Origin: Rhodospirillaceae bacterium UBA4479 | GTDB taxonomy: Bacteria; Pseudomonadota; Alphaproteobacteria; Rhodospirillales; Casp-alpha2 | Assembly: GCA_002389175.1 (NCBI GenBank) | Contig: DGNZ01000357.1 | Location: 1-13,389 of the forward strand | DNA length: 13,389 bases | Direction of reading: 5' to 3' | Part shown: one piece after another, positions 1 through 6,806 of the stretch | How positions within the stretch are numbered: position 1 is the first letter of the stretch | How the letters are laid out: every line of letters starts with the position of its first letter | Position numbers and translations under genes: made by a program | The notes under the pieces: generated by a model | What the model was told of the DNA's origin: nothing | The model's database searches: none | Seen by the model: the letters and a program-made list of their open reading frames with translations, nothing else

Positions 1-296
1 GCATCCATCAACGCGGCGGCGGCTTCGGATACGTCCTGTTCGGCAAAGCCTTGTGCTGCTTTAGTCTCTGAGACCTTTGCGATGATATCGGATGCGTCTT
101 CGCCCTTGGATTTCAGCATGCCGATCTGCTTCGACAATGCATTGCGCTCTGTTTGCAGCTCTTGAGCATTCGTCTGCGCATCGCGGCGCTTGGCATCCAA
201 GGCAATCAAATCTGCGGCCTGTGGCCCCAGCTTGCGCCGCGCCATGCCCGCATCAAACGCGTCGGGGTTTTCTCTAATCCATTTAATATCAAACAT
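1..296 (-). CDS. serS: Serine--tRNA ligase, N-terminal part (cut by window edge)
   Basis: Charges tRNA-Ser with serine in the cytoplasm. The window holds only the first 98 codons; the gene continues beyond base 1. Translation from the ATG at 296-294 begins MFDIKWIRENPDAFDAGMAR, the characteristic opening of bacterial SerRS. It is followed by a charged helical stretch (about residues 28-90, including ALDAKRRDAQ and LQTERNALSKQIG). This corresponds to the long antiparallel coiled-coil arm that binds the tRNA-Ser variable arm. The catalytic class II core lies outside the window, so its integrity cannot be judged. The gene follows tatC on the same strand after a 132-base gap, so it may be read through from tat or have its own promoter. 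No strong Shine-Dalgarno sequence is visible. The identification is firm on the N-terminal signature and on tatC-serS synteny. Confidence 0.95.
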   Translation of the reverse strand, partial: MFDIKWIRENPDAFDAGMARRKLGPQAADLIALDAKRRDAQTNAQELQTERNALSKQIGMLKSKGEDASDIIAKVSETKAAQGFAEQDVSEAAAALMD

Positions 297-428
297 AGGT
301 GCCGCTCTGGTTTGGTCTTGTTCAAAGGTTATCAGGCAATTAGCACGATTTCACCGCACGAACACCCGTTTACTCTGGTTATTTAAGCTGTGATCGAAAT
401 GGCCCCGAAGAGATTGAAAAGCTTAGGC
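297..428. other. tatC-serS intergenic gap
   Basis: This 132-base stretch separates tatC from serS, both on the minus strand. I see no gene, no hairpin followed by a T-run, and no convincing -35/-10 pair. AT-rich patches exist (for example TTAAATAA on the minus strand) but lack a partner element. Whether serS has its own promoter here cannot be decided by eye. Confidence 0.5.
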
Positions 429-1232
429 TTATTCAGCCGCTTCTTCTTCATCCATACGCTTGGCGCGTTTCTTTTCAGCGAACCGCGCCATGAAGATCGA
501 AATCTCGTAGAGCAAAATGGTGGGAATCGCCAAACCGATCTGACTGATCGGATCCGGCGGTGTCAAAATGGCCGCTGCAATAAACGCACATACGATGGCG
601 TATTTGCGTTTCGCCGCCAAACCATCTGCCGTCACCAGCCCGGCCCGCGCCATTAATGTCAGGACAACAGGCAATTCAAACGTAATACCAAATGCAAAGA
701 TCAGGCGCATCACCAACGAAAGGTACTCGTTGACCTTGGCTTCGAGCTCAATCGGCAACGAATCACCGCTGCGCCCCGTCGTCTCGAACCCGATAAAGAA
801 TTCCCACGCCACGGGCAGCACGTAGTAGTAAACCAGCGAACCACCCATAAAGAACAAGATCGGGGTTGCGATCAAAAACGGCAGAAATGCTGATTTTTCG
901 TGCTTATATAACCCCGGCGCTACGAACAGGTAAATCTGGCATGCGATGAACGGGAAACCGATAAACATCGCCGCAAAGAAGGCCACTTTGACATAAGTGA
1001 AGAACGCTTCATGCAGCGCCGTGAAAATCAGCCGTCGGTCGCGCCCCGTCTCGTGGAATACATCTGACAAGGGCTGGACGAGGAATGCATAGATATCCTC
1101 GGCAATGTAAAAGCAGGCGAAAAATAGAACGAAGATTGCAGCCGTCGACCACAGCAAGCGGGTACGTAGCTCGTACAGATGCTCTAGCAACGGCATCTTT
1201 GAATCTTCGACTTCGTTCGTACTGTCGGCCAC
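429..1232 (-). CDS. tatC: Sec-independent protein translocase TatC
   Basis: TatC is the multispanning inner-membrane receptor of the twin-arginine pathway. With TatB it recognises RR signal peptides of folded proteins, then recruits TatA. The 267-residue product has the conserved cytoplasmic N-terminus MPLLEHLYELRTRLL (residues 13-27) and about six hydrophobic segments. The first periplasmic-to-cytoplasmic loop carries VAPGLYKHE, whose Glu112 matches the signal-peptide-binding glutamate of E. coli TatC (Glu103). The C-terminus is short and highly charged (EKKRAKRMDEEEAAE). The chosen start is a GTG at 1232-1230, five bases after the tatB stop. The AAGGA lying in the last tatB codons serves as its ribosome site, implying translational coupling. 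An internal ATG at residue 13 would trim the N-terminus close to the conserved motif and is less likely. Confidence 0.96.
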   Translation of the reverse strand: MADSTNEVEDSKMPLLEHLYELRTRLLWSTAAIFVLFFACFYIAEDIYAFLVQPLSDVFHETGRDRRLIFTALHEAFFTYVKVAFFAAMFIGFPFIACQIYLFVAPGLYKHEKSAFLPFLIATPILFFMGGSLVYYYVLPVAWEFFIGFETTGRSGDSLPIELEAKVNEYLSLVMRLIFAFGITFELPVVLTLMARAGLVTADGLAAKRKYAIVCAFIAAAILTPPDPISQIGLAIPTILLYEISIFMARFAEKKRAKRMDEEEAAE

Positions 1233-1237
1233 GCCGC

Positions 1238-1747
1238 TTAATCCTTCCCGGATTTGCCAGAGGGTTCAGGGGCAGGTTCAGCAACGGGCGTAATCGGCGT
1301 TGTCGCTGCAGCGGGGACTTCATCGCTTGGCGCTGGCGCTTGTGTCACCGCCGGAGCTTCTAGTTCTTCAACAGGGGTCTTGGCCGCAGCCGTTTGCGGA
1401 TCACTCGAAACAGAATCGGCATGTTTCTGCGCCGCATTCTTCATATCGTTTTCGAAATCGCCCAGGTCTTGGAAGTCTTTGGAAAACTCCCCGCCAGGAT
1501 CAATAGAGTTTTCGATTTCTTTGCGCAGGTCGCCGCCTGTTTCGGCTTCGATCTGCTTTTTCATGTCCATCAACTCGGATTCTTTGACGATGTCATCAAG
1601 CCCCGATTGAAACTCGCGGGCCATGCCCTTCATCTTGCGCAGAACGCCTGTGACGGTTTTAAGCGCGCGCGGCAAATCCTTTGGCCCGATAACAATCAGA
1701 GCCAAAACAGCGACAACGAATAATTCCTGCCAGCCGATATCGAACAT
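1238..1747 (-). CDS. tatB: Sec-independent protein translocase TatB
   Basis: TatB is the single-span partner of TatC in the twin-arginine signal-peptide receptor complex. The 169-residue protein starts MFDIGWQELFVVAVLALIVI, with the acidic residue Glu8 at the membrane edge that is typical of TatB. Next come the GPKDLP hinge (residues 21-26) and a basic amphipathic helix (about 28-50, TVTGVLRKMKGMAREFQ). The conserved functional part ends near residue 75. The rest is an acidic and then Ala/Pro-rich low-complexity tail (about 95-165) ending in SGKSGKD, expected to be disordered in the cytoplasm. Such tails vary freely between species. The gene sits 69 bases after tatA and 5 bases before tatC, and is presumably one transcript with them. 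The ribosome site is weak (GGGA about 11 bases upstream). Confidence 0.95.
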   Translation of the reverse strand: MFDIGWQELFVVAVLALIVIGPKDLPRALKTVTGVLRKMKGMAREFQSGLDDIVKESELMDMKKQIEAETGGDLRKEIENSIDPGGEFSKDFQDLGDFENDMKNAAQKHADSVSSDPQTAAAKTPVEELEAPAVTQAPAPSDEVPAAATTPITPVAEPAPEPSGKSGKD

Positions 1748-1816
1748 GGCCGTGGATCCCGATCAGACGACTGCGTTAGAGCACTGGATGTTCATCATGC
1801 CAGCGCAGATGAAGTG

Positions 1817-2077
1817 TCAGCTACCCGAAGCCTTATCTTTTTCTTTCTCGGTTTCCCGAGCTGCAACGGTTTCCTGAGACTCGGTTTCGATTGCTTTTTT
1901 ATCCGCGTCGTCGCCTTTTACCTCGGCATCAGATTCTTCTTCCTTCATGCCTTTTTTGAAGGATTTCAGACCTTTACCAAAGTCACCCATGAGGCGTGAG
2001 ATTTTCCCGCCACCCCCAAAGAGAACAAGGACGACCACCAGGACAATGAGCCAATGCCAAATACTAAAAGCACCCAT
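1817..2077 (-). CDS. tatA: Sec-independent protein translocase TatA
   Basis: TatA oligomerises to form the transport-active element of the twin-arginine pathway in the inner membrane. The 86-residue product has the canonical plan. A short N-terminal membrane helix (MGAFSIWHWLIVLVVVLVLF) has a polar residue at position 8 (His8 here, Gln in E. coli). Then come an FG hinge (Phe20-Gly21, extended to FGGGG), a basic amphipathic helix (KISRLMGDFGKGLKSFKKGM) and a charged Glu/Lys-rich tail of about 40 residues. The start ATG at 2077-2075 is preceded by AGGAAAG (2084-2090, minus strand) at 6 bases, a good Shine-Dalgarno sequence. A candidate promoter lies about 70 bases upstream. It is first of the tatABC set and is separated from scpB by 199 bases, so transcription is probably renewed here. 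Confidence 0.95.
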   Translation of the reverse strand: MGAFSIWHWLIVLVVVLVLFGGGGKISRLMGDFGKGLKSFKKGMKEEESDAEVKGDDADKKAIETESQETVAARETEKEKDKASGS

Positions 2078-2147
2078 GTAAAACTTTCCTATTCACTGTC
2101 ACGTGTTAGCCAATCCCGACGAGAGCGGTTCGGATGAACGGCACGCC

Positions 2148-2153
2148 ATTATA
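2148..2153 (-). promoter_or_regulatory. Candidate -10 box of a tatABC promoter
   Basis: The minus strand reads a perfect TATAAT at 2153-2148 inside the scpB-tatA gap. Initiation would fall near 2141, giving a leader of about 64 bases to the tatA ATG. The hexamer 17 bases upstream (CGTAAG) is a poor -35 and lies inside an inverted repeat (2165-2182). Either the promoter needs an activator or the repeat is a repressor site. A perfect -10 in a short gap is suggestive, not proof. Confidence 0.45.
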
Positions 2154-2164
2154 AAGCGCGACGA

Positions 2165-2182
2165 CGATACCTTACGGTACCG
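2165..2182. repeat. Inverted repeat over the -35 region upstream of tatA
   Basis: The plus strand reads CGATACC-TTAC-GGTACCG. The 7-base arms pair completely if one G-T wobble is allowed, and read as minus-strand RNA the loop is GUAA, a GNRA tetraloop. The centre lies 20.5 bases upstream of the edge of the TATAAT at 2153. As DNA it could be an operator. As RNA it could end or process the scpB transcript, but no T-run follows it. Confidence 0.5.
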
Positions 2183-2276
2183 CACCCTCCCAGGAACGCT
2201 TAGATTTAAGGCCGACAAGCGATAATGCAAGGTATTTTAAGGTGTTGGCGCAAGGTCAATCGACCGAAACGAATCT

Positions 2277-3164
2277 TCAGGAATCGCGCCCATCTGGATC
2301 AAGTGGCTCATCTGGCTCTTCCAAGTCCTGATTAATCGTATCATCGGGCAGCGCATCTTCTTGTTTTACGGGCACTTCGGCACCTTCGGGCACTTCGCCT
2401 TCGATCCCCGCAGCGCTCCGGTACGCGTTGATGGCCGGTGACGCGTCCAGCAATCCAGCGGCTTTTAATTCTTCGGTGCCCGGCAGGTCACGCAACTTTT
2501 CGAGCCCGTAGTGATCCAGGAACTCGTCGGTCGTGCCCCATTGCAACGGACGCCCCGGTGTTTGACGCCGACCCTTGGGTTTAATCCATTCCGCTTCAAG
2601 CAATATATCAACCGTGCCCTTGGAAATACTGACGCCACGGATTTCTTCGATTTCCGCACGGGTTACGGGTTGATGGTACGCAATGATTGCCAATGTTTCG
2701 ATCGCTGCCCGGCTGAGTTTACGGGCCACTTCGACTTCTTTGTTGAGGAAATCAGACAGATCAGGCGCCGTGCGAAAGGCCCACGACGTCCCTGCATGAT
2801 TCAATGTCACCCCGCCGCCGTCATATTTCGCCTGTAGTTCCTTTAACAGGACTTTGATCTCGGCCCCGTCTGGCAAGCGGTTGGCCAGCATGCGTTCGGT
2901 CATCGGTTCAGCAGATGCGAACAGGATGGCTTCTAATATGCGCTGACAGCGTTGTTGAAACTCTGGATCAACGGCACTTTGTTCAGTGCCTTCTGCGACT
3001 TCAGATGCTTCAACTGGAAGTTCCGTCACGACACTGTCTTCTGCGTCGATTTGGACATTTTCTTCCGCATCGATGACGACGCTGTCATCTGTTTCAGTCA
3101 CTTCAGTATCCGTGCCATCATCGTTGGCGTGCTCGTTGGCGTGCTCGTTTGGTGCACCGGTCAT
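2277..3164 (-). CDS. scpB: Segregation and condensation protein B (ScpB)
   Basis: ScpB dimerises and binds the kleisin ScpA to form, with SMC, the condensin that compacts and segregates the nucleoid. The 295-residue protein is longer than the usual ~190-240. The conserved tandem winged-helix region spans about residues 69-235, opening with QRILEAILFASAEPM. It contains the strongly conserved AAIETLAIIAYHQPVTRAEI (154-173), IRGVSISKG (175-183) and GRRQTPGRPLQWGTTDEFL (198-216). Before it lies a ~65-residue acidic N-terminal extension with a short Asn-Glu-His-Ala repeat. After it comes a ~55-residue acidic Pro/Glu/Asp-rich tail. Both are probably disordered. The ATG at 3164 lies three bases after the scpA stop, with AAGGA about ten bases upstream inside the end of scpA, so the two are translationally coupled. 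SMC itself is not in the window. Confidence 0.95.
   Translation of the reverse strand: MTGAPNEHANEHANDDGTDTEVTETDDSVVIDAEENVQIDAEDSVVTELPVEASEVAEGTEQSAVDPEFQQRCQRILEAILFASAEPMTERMLANRLPDGAEIKVLLKELQAKYDGGGVTLNHAGTSWAFRTAPDLSDFLNKEVEVARKLSRAAIETLAIIAYHQPVTRAEIEEIRGVSISKGTVDILLEAEWIKPKGRRQTPGRPLQWGTTDEFLDHYGLEKLRDLPGTEELKAAGLLDASPAINAYRSAAGIEGEVPEGAEVPVKQEDALPDDTINQDLEEPDEPLDPDGRDS
3122..3149. repeat. 12-bp tandem repeat inside the scpB 5' end
   Basis: The plus-strand unit CGTTGGCGTGCT occurs twice exactly (3122-3133, 3134-3145), followed by a 4-base partial copy. It keeps frame, since 12 is divisible by three, and encodes the repeated Asn-Glu-His-Ala of ScpB residues 6-14. It lies in the non-conserved acidic extension, so copy-number changes would probably be tolerated. 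Confidence 0.85.
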
Positions 3165-3167
3165 GCG

Positions 3168-3974
3168 TTATGCGTCCTTATCGTCTGTCATGTTGCCAGC
3201 GCGTCGCTGTAGGAAAATGGGTCCGAAGGTATCTGTCTGGCGGATCGCGACCTTGCCCTCTTTGGCCATTTCAAGACTGGCGGCAAATGTCGATGCGATG
3301 GCAGAGCGAGTTAGCAACGCGCCCTTTAGGTTGTCAGGTAAGAAAGACCATAAATCCTGCCAATCCGGTGTAGCCCCCATCAGGCGGCGCAAACGCTGCA
3401 AGGCGTCTTCTACCGTGAAAATCTCAAAGGCCTCAATCTGCATCGGTGTTTGGGCATCTTTGCGGCGTTTTTGATCACCGTAGGCCTTTAACAGGTCATA
3501 GAGCGTCGCATCCAAAATCTCGACCTCGCGCGGTTTAAACCGCTCGGGGTTGCCCCGCGCAAAAAATTGCTGTCCGAGGCGGTCACGCTGCATCAACGCC
3601 TGTCCGGCCTTTTGCATGGATTCCAGGCGTTGCAGTTGATACTGCAGGGCGGCTGCCATTTCTTCGCCGCTGGGTTCTTCTTCGCTGGATAAATCAGGCA
3701 GCAGCAATCGTGATTTCAGGAATGCCAGCCACGCTGCCATGACCAAATAGTCCGCAGCCAGTTCCAGGCTATGGCGACGGGCTTCGGCGACGAATTCCAA
3801 ATATTGATCGGCCAGCGCCAAGATCGATATGTGGACCAGATCAACTTTTTGATCGCGCGCCAGCTGCAACAGCACATCAATCGGCCCCTCGTACCCATCA
3901 AGGTCGAGAACAAACGGGCTCATGCCTGTTTCTTTGCGTTCTGCATTTGGGTCGAAGCCGACGATATCCGCCAT
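3168..3974 (-). CDS. scpA: Segregation and condensation protein A (ScpA, kleisin)
   Basis: ScpA is the kleisin that bridges the SMC heads and recruits ScpB in bacterial condensin. The protein is 268 residues from the chosen start. The kleisin N-terminal signature YEGPIDVLLQLARDQKVDLV (residues 28-47) matches the family FxGPLDLLLxLI pattern that contacts the SMC neck. It continues with HISILALADQYLEFV, then a helical middle with an acidic patch (DLSSEEEPSGEE). The C-terminal winged helix (roughly the last 80 residues, from FEIFTVEDALQRL) binds the SMC head cap. I chose the ATG at 3974-3972 because AAGGA lies 5 bases upstream (3980-3984). The open frame reaches 4070, but that would overlap the upstream protease gene and add residues unlike the family. 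The gene follows the protease by 26 bases and precedes scpB by three. Confidence 0.95.
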   Translation of the reverse strand: MADIVGFDPNAERKETGMSPFVLDLDGYEGPIDVLLQLARDQKVDLVHISILALADQYLEFVAEARRHSLELAADYLVMAAWLAFLKSRLLLPDLSSEEEPSGEEMAAALQYQLQRLESMQKAGQALMQRDRLGQQFFARGNPERFKPREVEILDATLYDLLKAYGDQKRRKDAQTPMQIEAFEIFTVEDALQRLRRLMGATPDWQDLWSFLPDNLKGALLTRSAIASTFAASLEMAKEGKVAIRQTDTFGPIFLQRRAGNMTDDKDA

Positions 3975-4000
3975 AAGTATCCTTGTGTGGGTCCGCTTAT

Positions 4001-4702
4001 TTAAGCGCCAAACCCGACGAGAGTGAGGATGACATCCTGCAATGCATTTGCCGGGGCCAGAATGAGCCATCCGAACACATTTAATTCAACCCCGATTTTG
4101 CCACCGATATACGGCAGTAGAAAGATCGCAAAAAGAACAATGAAAATACCGACCCGTTCAAGGCGCGCCAAATACTGTCCGATGGACCATGGAAGCAGCC
4201 CAACGGCGACCCGTCCCCCATCCAATGGTGGCAAAGGTAACATATTAAATATGGCCAATAATACATTGATAAATAATGCATTACCTAAATTGTATCCAAT
4301 CCATGCCTGAACATCACCATCAAGATAAGGCAACACATGCAGGCCCGCTGCGGCCACGATGGCCATGATCAAATTGATGCCCGGGCCAGCCAATGCGACC
4401 AGCACCATATCGCGCTTTGGTTGGCGTAATTTAGAGAAGTTCACAGGCACAGGTTTGGCGAATCCAAACAGCATCTTCCCGCCGCTTAATATCAACATGC
4501 CCGCGGGGATCACAATGGTGCCCCATTTATCAATATGCTTGAGCGGATTGAACGTGACACGACCCAGTAATTTTGCCGTTGGGTCCCCCAGTTTCATGGC
4601 GACCCAACCATGCGCAGCCTCGTGCAATGTCACCGCCAGCAATACGGGCAGCGCCCAGATCGAAATGGTGTACATCAGGGCGTCTATGGGAAATGAATCC
4701 AT
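4001..4702 (-). CDS. M50-type site-2 protease family intramembrane metalloprotease
   Basis: The 233-residue integral membrane protein is of the site-2 protease (peptidase M50) type, which cleaves transmembrane substrates. Zinc-ligand motif HEAAH (His27, Glu28, His31) sits in the first hydrophobic helix. The family FGFAKPVPVN element is at residues 79-88, ALAGPGINL at 103-111, and the third zinc ligand is Asp161 in PLPPLDGGRV. All catalytic residues are present, so it should be active. It lacks a PDZ domain, unlike RseP, and belongs to the short S2P-like branch. Substrate is unknown. It lies 32 bases after nagZ and 26 before scpA. Short site-2 proteases next to scpA recur in distant bacteria (recalled, not checked), which may reflect ancient linkage. 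The start ATG at 4702 has only a weak ribosome site, and Met10 is an alternative. Confidence 0.92.
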   Translation of the reverse strand: MDSFPIDALMYTISIWALPVLLAVTLHEAAHGWVAMKLGDPTAKLLGRVTFNPLKHIDKWGTIVIPAGMLILSGGKMLFGFAKPVPVNFSKLRQPKRDMVLVALAGPGINLIMAIVAAAGLHVLPYLDGDVQAWIGYNLGNALFINVLLAIFNMLPLPPLDGGRVAVGLLPWSIGQYLARLERVGIFIVLFAIFLLPYIGGKIGVELNVFGWLILAPANALQDVILTLVGFGA

Positions 4703-4734
4703 GTTAGCGGCTCATCGGTTGTTCGGCGTGAACA

Positions 4735-5775
4735 TCAGGTTAGGCGCGCTAAAGATGAACTCACAAGGTATTCCAGCGCAGGTGCGTCAATCTGATCGGG
4801 TTTGCCGACGGCTTTGCGTCCTGCGACATAACGATCCCAAGCTGGATCATCCATGGCCTGGGTCGCGGCTGACAAAGCCTGCATTTCGGTCATGTCGCCA
4901 TTACAATGCAGCACAACATCGCACCCAGCTGCCAATGACTTGCCCGCACGTTCGCCCATTTCACCCGACAACGCATGCATCGACACATCATCGGATATCA
5001 ACAATCCATTAAACCCCATCTCGCCCCGGATCACGTCGTTGATCACGGCTTTGGACAAGGTCGCAGGTGCATAAAGGTCTATTGCCGAATAAATGACGTG
5101 GGCCGTCATTGCCCACGGCGCATCGTTTAAGGCCGCGAACGGGGCAAAATCAGTTGTTCGTAGTTCATCCATGGTTGCCGAGACAACGGGTAATTCCTTG
5201 TGGCTATCGACACCTGCCCGTCCATGGCCAGGGATATGCTTGATGATCGGCGTCACGCCCCCCTTCATCAGACCACGGATCACGGCCTTACCCAGCATCG
5301 CAACCACTTCTGGATTGGTGCCGAATGCACGGTCTCCGATAACATCGTGGGCACCTGCCACAGGCACATCGAGCAATGGCAAGCAATCCACATCGATGCC
5401 GACCGTCATCAAATCGTGTGCGATCAGCCGTGCATTGGCCTCGCAGGCACTTTTGGCACGCCCTTCGTGTGTTTCAGCCAGTTCAGCGAATTGATGCTGT
5501 GGAGGATACGCGGGCCAATGAGGGGGACCGAGGCGTTGAACCCGCCCGCCTTCTTGATCAATCAATACAGGCGCGTCTTTACGGCCCACAGAGGCCCTTA
5601 AATCAGCGACCAATGCGGATAATTGATCAGGATCTTCGCAATTTCGCGCAAACAAGATAAAGCCCAGCGGGTTTACCTCGGCAAATAATGCACGTTCTGT
5701 CTCGGTCAGTTTCGTTCCTGCACACCCATAGATGATGGCACTGGGGCGCGGTGCGGTGACCGTATCGTCAGACAT
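4735..5775 (-). CDS. nagZ: Beta-N-acetylhexosaminidase, GH3 family (NagZ)
   Basis: NagZ removes N-acetylglucosamine from cytoplasmic muropeptides (GlcNAc-anhydroMurNAc peptides) during peptidoglycan recycling, and in many Gram-negatives shapes AmpC beta-lactamase induction. The 346-residue product matches the family's single-domain TIM barrel length. Visible motifs are GFILFARN (about 38-45), the sugar-binding IDQEGGRVQRL (72-82), KHIPGHGRAGVDSH (179-192), whose His acts with Asp in acid/base catalysis, and the nucleophile in LISDDVSMHAL (259-269). No signal peptide is seen, fitting a cytoplasmic enzyme. I place the start at ATG 5775-5773, which shares one base with the TGA of the upstream SPOR gene (TGATG). 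A GTG three bases earlier is the alternative. Overlap implies translational coupling to the SPOR protein, a fellow cell-wall gene. Confidence 0.95.
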   Translation of the reverse strand: MSDDTVTAPRPSAIIYGCAGTKLTETERALFAEVNPLGFILFARNCEDPDQLSALVADLRASVGRKDAPVLIDQEGGRVQRLGPPHWPAYPPQHQFAELAETHEGRAKSACEANARLIAHDLMTVGIDVDCLPLLDVPVAGAHDVIGDRAFGTNPEVVAMLGKAVIRGLMKGGVTPIIKHIPGHGRAGVDSHKELPVVSATMDELRTTDFAPFAALNDAPWAMTAHVIYSAIDLYAPATLSKAVINDVIRGEMGFNGLLISDDVSMHALSGEMGERAGKSLAAGCDVVLHCNGDMTEMQALSAATQAMDDPAWDRYVAGRKAVGKPDQIDAPALEYLVSSSLARLT

Positions 5776-6758
5776 CACGCGCCCGGTTTGACGACCAAGC
5801 AGCCGAGTTTCCGTTGTTTGAGACGTTCACACAGGGCTTTGGCTTCGGCAGCACTTGTCAATGGCCCCGCGCGCAACCGATAGAACGTGCCCTTGGTTGT
5901 GCCAAGATCAATCCGGGTCACCTGTAACTGCAATTTACCCAACAAATCTGTATTGCGACGCTGCAATTTATCCCATTCAGACTTCACAGCCTTTTCGGAT
6001 CGCGCTGCAGCCAATTGAACACGATATGATTTTGATATGTCGCCACCAGTCGCTGCTGGTGTTGCGGCTGCAGGTGTCGCCTTTGCAACGGGTTTCGGCG
6101 CTGGTGCCTTGGGTGCGGCCGCACTTGCGTTTGATTTAGATTCTGGTGCTGGTGGGGCCGTTACAATTTCGGCTGGTTTGACTTCTGGTGGGGCTGAGGG
6201 TGCAACTGGCGCCGGGGCCGACTGGGCCACAGGTGCCGTCACCGGGGTAGACGGTGCAGCGGCGGGGTTCGCCCCGTCAGGAACCAAACGAACAGGTGCC
6301 GATGGCGTCACATCAGCGGTGCCGCGCGGTGCTGCGCTGGTCACCACGTCATTGGTTTCGGGGACACCACGGGTCAAAACTTCTTCGACTTCGACGGGTT
6401 TTTCGCCAGCGGGCAACAAACGCTCCACCCGGGGTTGGGCAGCCGTGCCATCGACCATGCCATAAACCAACCGGCCTTGGTTCGGCACATTCATGCCGCC
6501 AGGGCTTTCTGGTTTAATTTTGATCGGTGAAGGATCGGCCGTAATGACGGGGATGTCTTCGTCACTTGATCCAAAGATACCTGCGATTTGATCCCCAAAA
6601 CCAATCCACGCACCACTGACAAGGACCATGACAGCCACAAATCCAATCGCCCACTTTATCGAATTACTGGATGCGCCAACCGTCGCGGTGTCGCCATTCG
6701 GCGGAATCCGGGGGTCTTCGGGGGATACTTTGTATTCAGAATCGGCAGAGAGTGCCAT
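5775..6758 (-). CDS. SPOR-domain membrane protein
   Basis: This is a bitopic inner-membrane protein expected to bind denuded peptidoglycan glycans, typically at the division site. The 327 residues comprise a ~35-residue cytoplasmic N-terminus, one membrane helix (about 36-54, WAIGFVAVMVLVSGAWIGF) and a long Pro/Ala/Val-rich periplasmic linker (about 75-240). The C-terminal SPOR domain (about 244-327) starts SYRVQLAAARSEKAVKSEW and includes GTFYRLRAGPLTSAAEA and a final KLGCLVV strand. I prefer ATG 6758, because AAGGA (6768-6772, minus strand) is 9 bases away. For the ATG at 6764 that spacing is only 3. It heads a run of closely packed genes (SPOR, nagZ, S2P, scpA, scpB). The linker's base bias creates a long open antisense frame that is not a gene. 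Its exact function is unknown. Confidence 0.92.
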   Translation of the reverse strand: MALSADSEYKVSPEDPRIPPNGDTATVGASSNSIKWAIGFVAVMVLVSGAWIGFGDQIAGIFGSSDEDIPVITADPSPIKIKPESPGGMNVPNQGRLVYGMVDGTAAQPRVERLLPAGEKPVEVEEVLTRGVPETNDVVTSAAPRGTADVTPSAPVRLVPDGANPAAAPSTPVTAPVAQSAPAPVAPSAPPEVKPAEIVTAPPAPESKSNASAAAPKAPAPKPVAKATPAAATPAATGGDISKSYRVQLAAARSEKAVKSEWDKLQRRNTDLLGKLQLQVTRIDLGTTKGTFYRLRAGPLTSAAEAKALCERLKQRKLGCLVVKPGA

Positions 6759-6782
6759 GAACATCCGTCCTTAATCGAAAAG

Positions 6783-6798
6783 TTCGCTACGTCGCGAA
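6783..6798 (-). other. Small inverted repeat in the SPOR-gene leader
   Basis: On the minus strand TTCGC-GACGTA-GCGAA can form a 5-bp stem with a 6-base loop. If transcription starts near 6800, this hairpin would sit at the very 5' end of the transcript, about 25 bases before the start codon, where it could protect the mRNA or act as a protein site. The GATTC of its upstream arm region (6796-6800) is also a GANTC site. It is short and could be chance. Confidence 0.3.
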
Positions 6799-6806
6799 TC
6801 ATGAGC

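Noticed and set aside
2229..2256. Three AAGGT motifs (2229, 2239, 2252) in the scpB-tatA gap, and GGTC/GACC arms at 2254-2265
   Set aside because: Five-base words at 10- and 13-base spacing and 4-base arms are too short to separate from chance. There is no matching set at the other promoters.
2986..3474. 162-residue plus-strand open frame, Ser-rich at its start
   Set aside because: It is antisense to the acidic scpB extension and the scpA 3' end. The Ser richness simply mirrors Asp/Glu codons on the other strand.
3975..4070. 32-codon upstream extension of scpA
   Set aside because: It would overlap the site-2 protease gene, lacks kleisin similarity, and ignores the good AAGGA five bases before ATG 3974.
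4359..5012. 217-residue plus-strand open frame
   Set aside because: It runs antisense across the end of nagZ and most of the site-2 protease, both clearly real. Its composition is that of a shadow frame and it has no family signature.
6037..6465. 142-residue plus-strand open frame rich in Gly, Ala and Thr
   Set aside because: It is antisense to the Ala/Pro-rich linker of the SPOR gene, whose codon bias keeps the opposite strand open. It has no recognisable domain or ribosome site.
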